From NCBI RefSeq assembly GCF_011397635.1, contig NC_064758.1, forward strand, positions 17,824,513-17,888,512: DNA of 64,000 nt, given 5' to 3'. Every line of letters starts with the position of its first letter. Within the stretch, counting starts at the first letter, position 1. The notes under the pieces were generated by a model. The model worked only from the letters and a program-made list of their open reading frames with translations, had not been told where the DNA came from and did not search any database. The stretch is from Epinephelus fuscoguttatus (Eukaryota > Chordata > Actinopteri > Perciformes > Serranidae). Shown here one piece after another: positions 12,401 to 28,800 of the stretch. The position numbers were made by a program, and so were the translations under genes.

Positions 12401-13698
12401 CTCCAGTCCCCGACACTGCCTGTCCTTCTCCTGCTGCAGGAGGCTCCACATCTCTGGGTCATCCTGCGCCAGGCTCTCCTGCCCCGTCCACCCGCTGGCG
12501 CTGCTGAGGCCTCGCCTGCTCGACTCCGCTGTGAACTGTCCCTCTCGGCCCACACATCCTGAGACCCTGAGGAAGAGGGGCTGTGTGGTGTGGTGGATGA
12601 ACAAACAACATTATCATTTCAGTCAGCAACTACATGTCCACTTCTTTAATAATAGTTGTAATAGTTGTCTGTGTTTGGGAAGGACCCTGGAGGGTTGGTG
12701 CTGTATTTCTTGCTGTTCCATTTAACAACCCAGTGTATTAAATAAAACCTTTAAGAGGAGAAAAACACCACGTCACAGGATTTGATGCAACTCTCCATTG
12801 TGCTATAGACTGTCTGTTGCAAAGTAAAAGTTTCTGAGGGGTTCTTTTTTGTTGTTGTTTTCCAAGATTGTTCCTTTGGTGTCTTTTGAAAACCTCAGGA
12901 AGAGTGAGCCTGTGCAAAAACACTTTCATCACTTAAAATTATAATACTTTGCACCGGGGGTTTGGAAACAAGGGAGTTAGAATAATGTGTCTTTTGATGT
13001 TCTAAACAATCCATTAAATGAAAGGCAGTGAAAAAACAAACGTGCTATTCAGTGGAGCGGTTACAGAAAACCTTGGACATGAAAACAGTAACGTGGGCTG
13101 GCCACACGCGCAGTGACTTATTTATCAGGGTCTTGTTTGTTGAAGGGAGCTTGTAGCTGCATGATAGTTGCGTAACCATGTGTTACTTTGGCCTAATAGA
13201 GAGATTACCGCTCAAGCATAAACATATGTTGAAGCAAGTCTCCTTTCATCTTTTGTGTTCATTATGTTTTGTAAGCCTTTGCTAAATTAAGTCTTGCATA
13301 AAGCACACACTGTACAGGCAATTTCGCTTCAAATACAACTATTCTGGGACGAACAGTAGCGCCCTTTTCAATTTTGACGACCTGAGATAATCACAGTTAC
13401 CACACAAACACTGTGACACTTATGCAACTGGACTGAAAATTTGGAAAACATTAAGTCGTACACAATGTGCATCCTCTAACCACACATTTCTATCATGGTT
13501 GAGGTGACATCGGGTGACAGGCTGACCTAGTTTGCAGTAATAAGTGATTTAGTTACAACTGGTCTTAGGAGATGGGGTGAGAGATCTTTTAATGCGGACA
13601 AGTGTATCTGTGCTACATTTACAAAAAGCTCTAAAATAAATACATTATTAAGCAAATGTACTCACCCGTAATGTTTGCCGTAATGACAGAGAAAGCAT
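3235..13698 (-). CDS. shmt2: Serine hydroxymethyltransferase, mitochondrial (12 coding exons, 502 aa)
   Basis: PLP enzyme that interconverts serine plus tetrahydrofolate with glycine plus methylene-tetrahydrofolate in the mitochondrial matrix. Coding exons in transcript order: 13666-13698, 12386-12580, 9189-9268, 7868-8068, 6975-7056, 6711-6833, 6286-6425, 5150-5312, 4850-4949, 4244-4399, 3874-3981, 3235-3362. All join in frame with GT/AG borders and total 1,509 nt, close to human SHMT2 (504 aa). Exon 1 supplies [11 protein letters not shown] and exon 2 continues PLFLRVSG, a basic, hydrophobic mitochondrial presequence. Landmarks are [37 protein letters not shown], the PLP lysine in STTHK (about K279), [22 protein letters not shown] and the end [10 protein letters not shown]. 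The tempting in-frame Met upstream of exon 2 (12604) lies before the acceptor and is intronic. It sits tandem behind nxph4 as in human. Cytosolic shmt1 is less likely because of the presequence and synteny. Confidence 0.95.
5488..6227. mobile_element. Teleost MITE-like repeat (AGGTCCAGTGTGTAGG family), split by a hAT insertion
   Basis: Lies in shmt2 intron 7. It begins TTAAAGGTCCAGTGTGTAGG and ends with a decayed inverted match (ACACTCTTTACCTTTAA), so a TTAA-flanked inverted-repeat element is likely. Related copies are at 15731-16076, about 38694-39238 and about 58590-58818. It is interrupted at about 5753 by another element. Confidence 0.75.
5753..6157. mobile_element. hAT-like non-autonomous element nested in the MITE
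   Basis: The insert begins TTAGTCTGAGTGGG and ends TCTGGTGAGCGAGACTA, giving TAGTCT-type inverted ends. The host sequence GGTGATTG is present on both sides (5745-5752 and 6158-6165), an 8-bp target duplication as hAT elements make. Removing the insert restores a continuous match of the outer repeat to its sister copies. Confidence 0.8.
6453..6485. repeat. (ATC)n microsatellite
   Basis: About ten perfect ATC repeats just upstream (on the minus strand) of shmt2 exon 7, inside intron 6. Confidence 0.9.
8069..9188. repeat. shmt2 intron 3, low-complexity ATTGT / CATAT arrays
   Basis: Intronic stretch with degenerate pentanucleotide-like arrays at about 8105-8280 (CATCC and CATATGGCATCTCATGATAT units) and 8670-9060 (ATTGT-rich). 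Between them, about 8790-8890, is a repeat-like piece with AAGGCACAAGCCGACACGC followed by an A/T-rich tail. No exon is seen in it. Confidence 0.6.
10043..10067. repeat. (CA)n microsatellite
   Basis: Uninterrupted CA dinucleotide run within shmt2 intron 2. Confidence 0.9.
11040..11582. mobile_element. Interspersed repeat, copy A of a 0.55-kb family
   Basis: Shares long blocks with 18003-18603, for example GGAACATGCAAACCAT, CACTCCTCAAACTGAT, CCACATTCCCATAAAAA, GTGGGAATTTTCCTTTG and a closing GACTGATCTCA block. The order and spacing of blocks are the same in both, so both are copies of one element. It is rich in GAGAC/AAGACC motifs. Class is uncertain; probably a non-autonomous DNA transposon. 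Confidence 0.7.
12581..13665. other. shmt2 intron 1
   Basis: Separates the 11-codon first exon from exon 2. Nothing beyond plain A/T-rich intron sequence is recognised. Confidence 0.6.
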
Positions 13699-14329
13699 GT
13701 CTGTGACAGCTGAGGGCTGGGAAAGCAGAAAACTTTTCAAGGTGCAAAGGGTGAAAGTAAAATCAGTACTGGAGGAAAGCCAGGGACATGCGTACTTTGT
13801 GTCACTGATAAAAGTGACGGCAATAATAAATCATCTGTTTCATCTCACGCTGTATCAGTTCTTTGAAGAAGAAACATCTAATCAGTCACTGTACATTGAA
13901 CAGGCAAAGAATTCATTTTATAGGAAAAGCAAAACACTTGAAGTCTGAGTTTCAAAAAGTGACGGTGGTGATTCAGTCTCTACAGATTTTGTATAACTTG
14001 TGAGCTAACAAATCATATTTTTTTTTCAAATGTAAATATCAAATTATGGATTTCAAGTCTTTCCTTCTATCAACACATATTAAGAAAACCAGAAAACACT
14101 GCACACAAAGTGATACGGTTAATTAAGCAATTTTTTAAGACAATGCAGAGCTTTCAGCAGATGAGTTCAGACAACACAAAGCTCACGTTATAAACCTCAT
14201 TAATCTCATGAACACATTAACACAAGTGCACTCATTGACATGTTGTTTGCAACAGCGTATAAAAAAACAGTCAGTCTCGATGCAAAATGAATACATGACT
14301 TTGACAGACGCATGAAATCCCAGAATCTG
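13699..14329 (-). promoter_or_regulatory. Interval between nxph4 stop and shmt2 start (nxph4 3' UTR plus shmt2 promoter)
   Basis: Only about 630 bp separate the nxph4 stop codon from the shmt2 ATG, both on the minus strand. The interval must therefore contain the nxph4 3' UTR and the shmt2 5' UTR and promoter. No TATA box, CpG cluster or poly(A) signal stands out, so the subdivision is inference. Confidence 0.5.
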
Positions 14330-20347
<6,018 letters not shown>

Positions 20348-20767
20348 TTTGCAGCAACAGCAGTAACGTGTCTCCATGCAGAGAGCCGGAGCGTCTCAGA
20401 GGCAATGTGCCCGGCTGTATAAGTGGTGATTTACCGAGTTAAAGCTTACACTCACTTCAAAAGTAGAGAAGACACTCCGCAGTGAGAGACTCGAAAATCC
20501 CCAAGATCTGGAGTGAATACTGGGCTCAGTGCGCCTCCTCTCCCCCCACCAACTCCCTCACTCCCTCCCTCCATCTTTCCTTCTTCTCTCTACCCCTACA
20601 CACACACACACACACTACATCATTTAACATGAGCAAAAAATAAAACAAAGCAATTGCCTCAGGATGAAAATTGCGCGCAGTGAGAATTAATCAGGGAAGA
20701 ATAATTCGCATTTGTACAGGGCTAATTGGTAATGATTGTAATAGAAACAATGTCGCACTAAATATTT

Positions 20768-20769
<2 letters not shown>

Positions 20770-20807
<38 letters not shown>
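20770..20807. repeat. (CA)n microsatellite
   Basis: About 19 uninterrupted CA units, upstream of nxph4. Confidence 0.9.
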
Positions 20808-20810
<3 letters not shown>

Positions 20811-22451
20811 TCAATTTCACCACCTGGCCGGCCCTTATTAAGACTCATCAACCCGGGGAAAGGCGCTCTCAAGCGGGCACAGTTTGACAGCCCTCCCCGC
20901 TGTCCCCGCACACTGTAGCCATGGGGAGGCTGACAAAATGACAAGGGCTCTCTCCGGGAACTGTAAAAATCACTGACAAGTCTGGTGAGATTCTGCCACC
21001 GCCTCAGCCTATCAGTGGAATTTCAAGCCAACAAATCACTGCAAATACTAACCAACCAGACAAGTTGTCTTTAATACACAGAGCCTGTGTACACACAGAA
21101 ACACATTACATTTCATGCTCTCCCATATTAAAGTAGGCTACCTTAACATTGTAAACTGGCTTGTAGCTTATTACCATACTCATGTGTAAAGATTAATGTT
21201 TGTGAGTAGCTTGTATTGTAGCACTGCTATGAAGACAGTTCTGATAAAATGTATTAATAAATACAATACAATCAGAACGACAACTGTAAATGGAAACAGA
21301 CTTGTGACAACAAGCCATCGTTGATTGTGTTAATGAAGCACTCCAGGGATGACATTTTTCTGTAGGCTGATGCGGAAGTTAGTTGCTCTGGTGCCAGTGG
21401 GATTTTTCCATTGGCTTATTGCAGAATAAACTCTGTGGCAAACAAACGCTACTGATAGCCTATTGACATGTTTTGTTCAACGAGATATCCTTCACAAATG
21501 AACACCAGTTTTATGATTTTTGAAGCCTAAGTGCAATCGCCAGAAGTAAAAAGCTAACACGAAGCTAAGGGAATTACACTGCGGTCCCATGACACCAACA
21601 ACGGGGCTGAAGCCATGTTTGGCGTGATGACATTCTGTAGTCTCATTTAGCCACTCAGCAACCATCTTTTTCAAGACACAGTAAAGTTTCAAAATTCACG
21701 AATGGTGTCCTATTTCCTGGAGTATTTTATCTTGTGGGACAAAACATGAAAATTTCTTAAGTTTGTGCTAACCAGACCTCATTTTTGGCTTCTAACCAAG
21801 CACCCGTTCAAAAACACCCACTGACTTTGAGCTGAGGAAACCAGGAGTATTAAAATGCTACCTCATTTCCAGGTTTTAACTAAGGAAAAAATTATTAGAG
21901 TTTCCTTAGTTTTAAGACTCATTCTTGGAACACTCTCTGAAGTGGAGGGAGGGCAGAGGGAATCTGCTTCTTGATATACCTTCCATATTCTCTATTAGTG
22001 TTTTCAAAGTTACTGATTTGTCACTTTGTGAAATTCATTGATTCATATAGACTTCAAATAGACTGCATGATTAAGATAGACAACATGACGCTCCACTAAA
22101 AGTGAAGCCAAACATCTCGATTGCCCCCTGGTGGCTGGTTGCAGTACAGGTCATAAATCCCTGGCCCCTCTATGTTAAGGCAGATTTATATTTGTGCGTC
22201 AGCTCTGTGCAGACTCAGAGTATACGCTGTAGCCTAAGCACGTAGCCTACACCGTTATGAGCATTAATATTTGTGCTGCAGTGTGTCTGTGTCACTCCGC
22301 AGTTACACCTCCAAAACTTAATAGCGACAATTTCAAACACAAGTACACAAATCGGCGTCAATGTAACTCACAGGATTCACAAACAAAACACATGTCACCG
22401 CATTGTGCAGTTACATGTCTGGGGAGGTGCACGTCAAGTTAGGGCATAGGG

Positions 22452-22491
22452 TACACTGTGGGCTCTACGTCAAGCCAGAGCCCACAGTGTA
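22452..22491. repeat. Perfect 15-bp inverted repeat with 10-nt loop
   Basis: TACACTGTGGGCTCT is followed after ten bases by its exact reverse complement AGAGCCCACAGTGTA. It lies in a repeat-rich spacer, so an end-to-end transposon join or decayed inverted-repeat element is the likeliest origin. Confidence 0.8.
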
Positions 22492-24072
22492 AGTACAACT
22501 TAGATTCAACACACAAGTAGCCTACATCCCACTTTAGTATACACTCTAAGGGACGTGGGCCAATCTAAAAACTCAGAGCAGGCTTAAACATCAAGTATGT
22601 TTTTCTTGTATCTTTTTTTTTGTCATGTTACGTGGTTGTTAATATCCTGATGAATGTTAAAGTGTTCGTTTTTGTGATAAGGTTGGTGTTAGTTGGGCTA
22701 GTTATTTGATGCTCTAAAAATTGAGTTTGATGTATTGATTGACAGCTATGTGTGCCAATTGGTGTGCTTGCAGTCAATGACGCTGCTCGCGATTGGTCGG
22801 ACGGATGCATGGGCCGGACTCGAGTTCGTGGAGAAGTCGAGTTCACGGCGCAGACTCCGGTTGTAAATTACATCACCAGCGCAAAATAGGATATTTGGAA
22901 TACTTTGACTTCATATTTGTACAATGTGGGTAAGTGGAGAGATGTTGTCCATGTTTAAATACAGTGTATGATTCCAACATGGGCCTGCGGTCATACCTGT
23001 AGACTATGGCTAATGAGTGGGATTTATAACTGACAAGCCAAACAAACAGGACCAGAGTCGGATGTTGTCTCGACAGGGATGCAGCACCACCTAATGGAAG
23101 CCATACTTGCAGGTTACATCACGAAGTTTTGTGTTCAGTGACACTCTTAAACAGTGGACGGCACTGAAGCAGTGGGCTGCATTCATAAAGTAAGTAAATT
23201 TTGTTTTAATTGGCTTTGTTAACGATCTTTTTACAGTCAGGCCTATTGTGGTGAGTGTGAAGTTAATGTCGCACAGGTGATAAGGCCTCTGTTCTCCAGG
23301 GGATAAATATCCCTCTCTACTCCAAGTGGTGTTAACTAGAAGTGCTGCAGCGTTCAGTGTTGTCAGTGATAATGAGGACATTGTAGCCTTCATGGGGGAA
23401 CAACTGGGAAAGTGTTTGCAACGTCTTGTAATGTCTCATAGAAGACAAATAATTAGCCCGTACTTAATGAATTTATAGGTGTGCTATTTCGCATTTTTGG
23501 GCCCATGTTTATGTGAGTTGACTTCATATGGCATACCCAACCAAAAAACAGTTTAGGACCATATAAGTAAACTTTGTAGAGGCTGTCTTTGGATGGTAAT
23601 GTTAGCTGCCCTATCAGATAACCATTTAAAACTCCTCATGTCTTCACTTCTTTACTTTCTTTCTCTTTCCCCTCTTTTTCCACAAATTATGTTGTCTAAA
23701 AACGGAACATAATTCAGTAAGCATATTGTTGAAAATGGTTAACTGCTACATTAAGTGCCATATTAGCATCTAGACCGACCTTGCTAGAAATAAATTACCT
23801 GACAGTCAGATATTCTCACAACACGGACCCCCCGACACTGAGGATTACTCTCTTGAATGAAATCCAATCTCTGTTTTGTATGCGCATGTGCACGAGTAGA
23901 CCGTTGCAAACTCAATAACAGTAAAACTTAGGACTTAACGACTTTATATGCACAACATTTCACCTCCTCTCTTAATTTTAGAGTTACACAATCTTCTGGC
24001 GAAAGGAAAAAAAAAAAGAGTTTTAATCCTAGAAGCGACTTTAAAAAACAGAGGCGCTGCCAGGATCGTCAT

Positions 24073-24470
24073 AGTCCCACAATGCATAGCGCGTGTGTGG
24101 CGTTTACAGTTCACATTATTTATCTATTTCGGTGCAATTTAGTGGGGTCGTTGTTGTAGACAGCGTGTATTTTAGTTAATTGCATTTTTTTACTCCTCTG
24201 TTAGATGGTGAACTTTCTAATGCATTTCATGACTCGTTTTCATCGTTTTCATAGATCTCATATATGTCTCATTGTTTCTGAAAGATTATTGTAAAGTGGA
24301 ATAGGACGACTTTTCGATTAATATTATAATTGCAGCTCCTAAGGCAGAACTTTCTGACTTACATGGCTGATTATAAATAATGTGTATAATGTCTCGTCTG
24401 TACAGTGAAACCTGAGTGAGGGTGACATGGCGGAGAATGGGCTCCTCCAGTATTTGATACTATCGTCAGT
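24073..24470 (+). promoter_or_regulatory. U5 gene 1 promoter region (distal ZNF143/Staf-like site far upstream)
   Basis: AGTCCCACAATGCATAGCG (24073-24091) resembles the ZNF143/Staf site of vertebrate snRNA distal elements. It begins 398 bp before the RNA start, about 170-180 bp farther than in the other three genes. A block near 24411-24440 (CCTGAGTGAGGGTGACATGG and following), conserved in all four genes at about -60, is the candidate proximal sequence element. Element boundaries are inferred by comparison between copies. Confidence 0.6.
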
Positions 24471-24585
24471 ACACTCTTGTTTCTCTTCAGATCGTATAAA
24501 TCTTTCGCCTTTTACTAAAGATTTCCGTGGAGAGGAACATTAAGAGTTTTAACTAATTTTTTGATGCCCTGCTAACGCGGGGCTT
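24471..24585 (+). ncRNA. U5 spliceosomal snRNA, copy 1
   Basis: U5 snRNA of the U5 and U4/U6.U5 snRNPs, which holds exon ends during splicing. Visible landmarks are 5' ACACTCTTGTTTCTCTTCAG, the stem around invariant loop 1 (CGCCTTTTACT), the Sm site AATTTTTTG, and the 3' hairpin GCCCTGCTAACGCGGGGC. The length of 115 nt matches known vertebrate U5. A 3'-box-like GTTGTTAAAAATCAGAA follows a few bases downstream. This copy has GAACATTAAGAG after the loop stem. Confidence 0.95.
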
Positions 24586-25224
24586 CCCTTTTGTTGTTAA
24601 AAATCAGAACTTGATGGTCTGTTAGTCATTGATAACATAATCATGTCAGTTATTTAGTCAAAAGTTTTAGGACATAGTTAGTCTGTTTTTATAGGCTATT
24701 ACATTTGAAATGTAGTGTTGTCAGCTCTTATTTTATTACATTGGCTCCATGTTTACCATGTTTATGTGAGTTGGCTCAGTGGCACCATAAAGCAAACCCA
24801 GCCATAAAATCACTTATTAATCTCTTGACCATATCACATAAGTAAATTGAGAAGCTGTGTCTAGATGGACTAACTGCCCATTGTGTCTTTATTTCTTTGG
24901 TTGCCAATGTTAATTTGTCCAAAGTCCAAAAGGAGTTCGCCTAGAAATCATTGTGTAGGTGTTAATTTGTCAAAACATGTCATAATGTGTGTACCTAACT
25001 GACAGCTAGGGGGTGACACCACAGGCTACTCTCTTGACACATATGAAATCTCTGATTGGTTTGCGAGTGAATGCTTGTAAGCAGAGGAGTAAAACTGTTC
25101 CAGTTTATAGTGACACAGACCCACATGTAACACGTTTCACGATATGTTTTTGCGAAAGGAGAAGGAGGAGTTTTTATTCTACAAGTTTAACTTTTTAAGA
25201 AAGAGACGTAGTCAGGGCCGCCGT

Positions 25225-25451
25225 ATTCCCATAATGCATTGCGCGCGTGCGGTCGTTGCAAACTAAACTGTTTTATGTGTTTCCCATCAGCATGTGTGAT
25301 CATTGGAGGTCTTCATTATACACGGTTTATGTTTCTGGATAAAATGACTGATTATAAATAATGTGTATAATGTCTCGTCTGCACAGTGAAACCCGAGTGA
25401 GGATGACATGGCGGAGAATGGCGTCGTCCAGCCTTTCACATCATAATCAGT
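25225..25451 (+). promoter_or_regulatory. U5 gene 2 promoter (distal ZNF143/Staf-like site and proximal block)
   Basis: ATTCCCATAATGCATTGCG at 25225-25243 fits the ZNF143/Staf consensus well and lies at -227 to -209, the usual place of a vertebrate snRNA distal element. The proximal block around 25391-25420 (GAGTGAGGATGACATGGCGG) matches the other copies. Confidence 0.75.
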
Positions 25452-25566
25452 ACACTCTTGTTTCTCTTCAGATCGTATAAATCTTTCGCCTTTTACTAAA
25501 GATTTCCGTGGAGAGGAACACTAAGAGTTTTAACTAATTTTTTGATGCCCTGCTAACGCGGGGCTT
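25452..25566 (+). ncRNA. U5 spliceosomal snRNA, copy 2
   Basis: 115 nt with intact loop 1 (GCCTTTTAC), Sm site AATTTTTTG and 3' hairpin. Differs from copy 1 in the segment after the loop stem (GAACACTAAGAG). A 3'-box-like GTGTTCAAAAAGTAAA follows. Confidence 0.95.
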
Positions 25567-25884
25567 CTCTTACTGTGTTCAAAAAGTAAATTATGGGGCT
25601 TGGTGTCAGTTATACCACAGTAGTGACTAGCAGTTATCTATTGTTGCAATTCGACTTTTTCTTCACAAAACTTCGTCTGAATCACTTCAGAACGAAGTAG
25701 ACTCACACCATATTTACAGGAAACAAATGCCTGAATCAGGTGTTTAGTGTCCCTGTGATCAGCAGGGGGCGCCCACTTCAAGATTAATCCAAACTGCAGT
25801 GATTGACCACCATACAGACTGCTACTGAAATCTTATTTAAAACATTTGTTTGGACACTTTAGTTCTGAATTCTGGACAGATCTA

Positions 25885-26340
25885 TGTACAGGAAGTGGTG
25901 GGGCAAGTATTCAGATCTTTGACTTGAGTGAAATTACCATTACTAGTAAACAGAAATGCACTGTTACAAGCAAAAGTCTTGCATTCAACATCTTAAGTAA
26001 AAGTATTTGATTAACTATTTGCAAATTTAGATTATTGGTGCAAAATATAAAACCCAGCAACTAGGAACTAAAGCTTTAAACATGTATTGGAGTAAAAAGT
26101 GCAATATTTACCTCTGAAGTGTAGCTGAGTGTTAGTAGAACGTAGCATAAAATGGAAATACTCAAGTTAAGTAGGAGTACCTTAAAATAGTACTTAAGTA
26201 CAGCACTTGTACGTGTAAAAGTCATGAGTACTGGCTCGCAAACTTACCGGTTTGAGTATTTTCTTTCAATTTAGTTTGGTTTATTTCTGTCATTTCCCAA
26301 CTTCTAAAACTCTAATACCCTGGTAGATAGACAATAAATA
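25885..26340. repeat. U5 spacer block C, copy 1, with a TACTTAAGTA-type fish repeat
   Basis: Contains GGTGGGGCAAGTATTCAGAT and TAGTACTTAAGTACAG, features of a widespread teleost repeat. The block beginning GCAAATTTAGATTATTGG and the tail TTTAGTTTGGTTTATTT recur at 28.1-28.4 kb and, inverted, at 30.7-31.05 kb. Confidence 0.7.
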
Positions 26341-26389
26341 AACATTAAGTTAATGCTTTTTTTTAGCATTAAAAATAAAGGACCTGTTC

Positions 26390-26650
26390 ACATTTAGCCA
26401 TCATCCACAGGTTTTTGGTGCAGTTAAGTGGGGTCGTTGTTGTACACAGCGTGTATTTTAATTAATGGTGTTTTTAACAGGAGAAAACCTGATCGAGAAT
26501 GATACTTACAAAAACTTCCTGATGCATCTTATGGCTCGTTTTCATTTTAGATCTCATATATGTCTGTTTCTTACAGATTATTGTAAAGCTGAATAAGACG
26601 ACTCTTCAATTAATTTCATAGGTGCAGTGCCAAAGGCTGGACTTTCTGAT
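26390..26650. repeat. U5 spacer block B, orphan copy without an adjacent U5 gene
   Basis: Matches 24105-24360 (GTGGGGTCGTTGTTGTA, CAGCGTGTATTTTA, AGATCTCATATATGTC). In unit 1 this block lies directly upstream of the proximal element of U5 gene 1. Here it is followed by unrelated spacer. Confidence 0.7.
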
Positions 26651-27608
26651 TTTTTTCCAAAGAAATATAGTTTGAATATAGTTGGTAAATCTGTATTACA
26701 CATTGCAGAGTTCTTAATGTAGAAGCTACATCATGAATGTTAAAGCATCTTGGAAGTCAGGCTGAGCTGTTCTGAATGTATGTTGTGTATGAGCACTCTG
26801 TAACGTTATTAATTGCAGAACCAGTAGACCAAGTTTACTTGGAAAAGTGTTGATGTCATTCAGGAATAAAAAGCCTCTATAGTTCTTCAGGGAATAAATG
26901 TGTACTCTCTGCTCCAGGGTATTAGTTTAATTGGTGTGTTATTGAATTTGAACATCCACAGTGTTGAGTTTTGGCAGTGATAGTGAGGACATGATCACAT
27001 GGGAACCCCTGGCCAAGTGTTTGCAGCATCTATTTACATCTGATCAGTGGAGTCAAAAGTTTTAGGGTAATGATTTGCCTTTGTTTTTAGTATTATTATT
27101 TTTAATGCAGGTTTTTTCATCTCTCCTGTCATTATATTGCTCCTGGCTCCATGTTTACCATGTGTATGTGAGTTGGCTCCATGGCATCACAAAGCAAACC
27201 CAGCCATAACATGACTGATTAATCTCTTGACCATATCACATAAGTACATGTAGAAGCTGTGTCTAGATGGACTAGCTGCCTATTCTGTCTGTGATTCTTT
27301 GGTTACCAATGTTAATTCTGTCCAAAGTCCAAAAAGAGTTCGCATAGAAATTGTTGTCGGAACATGTCATAATGTGTGTACCTAACTGACAGCTAGGGGG
27401 TGACACCACAGGCTACTCTCTTGACACATATGTAATCTCTGATTGGTTTGCGAGTGAATGCTTGTAAGCAGAGGAGTAAAACTGTTCCAGTTTATAGTGA
27501 CACAGACCCACATGTAACACGTTTCATGTTTCATGTTTTTGCGAAAGGAGAAGGAGGAGTTTTTATTCTACTAACTTTTTAAGAAAGAGACGTAGTCAGG
27601 GTCGCCGT

Positions 27609-27828
27609 ATTCCCATAATGCATTGCGCGCGTGCGGTCGTTGCAAACTAAACTGTTTTATGTGTTTCCCATCAGCATGTGCGATTATTGGGGTCTTCATC
27701 ATACACGGTTTCTGGATAAAATGATTGACTATAAATAATGTGTATAATGTCTCGTCTGTACGGTGAAACCTGAGTGAAGATGACATGGCGGAGAATGGGG
27801 TCATCCAGAGTTTCACATCATAATTAGT
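27609..27828 (+). promoter_or_regulatory. U5 gene 3 promoter (distal ZNF143/Staf-like site and proximal block)
   Basis: ATTCCCATAATGCATTGCG at 27609-27627 is at -220 to -202. The proximal block (GAGTGAAGATGACATGGCGG) is conserved with one change from copy 2. Confidence 0.75.
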
Positions 27829-27943
27829 ACACTCTTGTTTCTCTTCAGAGCGTATAAATCTTTCGCCTTTTACTAAAGATTTCCGTGGAGAGGAACATTA
27901 AGAGTTTTAACTAATTTTTTGATGCCCTGCTAACGCGGGGCTT
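27829..27943 (+). ncRNA. U5 spliceosomal snRNA, copy 3 (one-base variant)
   Basis: 115 nt with intact loop 1, Sm site and 3' hairpin. Position 22 reads G (CAGAGCG) where the other three copies and human U5 have T (CAGATCG). It carries the ATTAAG form after the loop stem, like copy 1. A 3'-box-like GTTGAAAAATAAAA follows. Confidence 0.93.
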
Positions 27944-28109
27944 CCCTAACTCTGTTGAAAAATAAAACTTCAAGGTAGATAACGAAGTTATAACACCATT
28001 TGAAAGTGCCAGTAATTCTTATCATGCAGACTAGTTGATGTTATCTTGTTTAATGTAATTATTGATACAGCTACGTGTCCATCACTTTACTGTTGCAGCC
28101 GGTAAAAAG

Positions 28110-28450
28110 AATATGTGATGACCTATTTGCAAATTTAGATTATTGGTGCAAATATAAAACTGAGTAACTAGGAACTAAAGCTTTAAACATGTATTGGAGT
28201 AAAAAGTGCAATATTTACCTCTGAAGTGTAGCTGAGTGTTAGTAGAACGTAGCATAAAATGGAAATACTCAAGTAAAGCACAAGTACCTTAAAATAGTAC
28301 TTAAGTACTTTAGTAAAGTCATGAGTACTAGGTTTGAGTATTTTCTTTCAATTTAGTTTGGTTTATTTTGGTCATTTCCCAGCTTCTAAAACTCAAATAC
28401 ACTGGTGGATGCAATAAATAAATATTAAGTTAATGCTTTTTTTTAGCATT
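28110..28450. repeat. U5 spacer block C, copy 2
   Basis: Near-identical to 26010-26340, including GCAAATTTAGATTATTGG, GAACTAAAGCTTTAAACATG and ATTTTCTTTCAATTTAG. Confidence 0.8.
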
Positions 28451-28491
28451 AAAAATAGAGGATAAAAAATACAAGGCTGAAAATGTGTCAT

Positions 28492-28800
28492 ATTCCCACA
28501 ATGCATAGAGCCTGTGTGGCAGTTACACGCTAAACCCAAACCTGTTCACATTTATCTATCATTGACAGGTTTTTGGTGCAGGTAAGTGGGGTTGTTGTTG
28601 TAGACAGCGTGTATTTTAATTAATGTTTTTGTTTGTTTGTTTGTTTGTTAGTTACAGTAAAATCTGAGTGAGAATGATGCTGAAAAAAACCTTCTGATGC
28701 ATCTTATGGCTTGTTTTCATTTTAGATCTCATATATGTCGCACTAACTTAAAGATTATTGTAAAGCTGAATACAATGACGGGAGAACTTTCTGATTTTGC
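28492..28800 (+). promoter_or_regulatory. Orphan distal-element-like site plus spacer block B
   Basis: ATTCCCACAATGCATAGAG at 28492-28510 is a diverged ZNF143/Staf-like site. It is followed by block B (GTGGGGTTGTTGTTGTAGACAG and on), in the same arrangement as upstream of U5 gene 1. No proximal block or U5 gene follows within 1 kb except gene 4 with its own promoter. Likely the remnant of a lost unit. Confidence 0.55.

Larger units (their letters stand above)
20348..22979. other. Spacer upstream of nxph4: 5' UTR/promoter side and repeats
   Basis: The first 200 bp upstream of the nxph4 ATG should hold its 5' UTR and promoter; no TATA box is obvious. A (CA)n run lies at 20770-20807. Pieces at about 21.5-21.9 and 22.08-22.18 kb (for example GATTGCCCCCTGGTGGCTGG) look like common fish interspersed repeats. 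A perfect 15-bp hairpin is at 22452-22491. No gene is visible. Confidence 0.55.

Noticed and set aside
12581-12604. In-frame Met upstream of shmt2 exon 2 as start
   Set aside because: It lies before a phase-0 acceptor; joining to the exon at 13666-13698 gives a presequence that aligns with human SHMT2.
24105-24360. Spacer block B as a further snRNA gene
   Set aside because: No Sm site with flanking hairpins, no loop of any major snRNA, and the copies diverge much more than the U5 genes.
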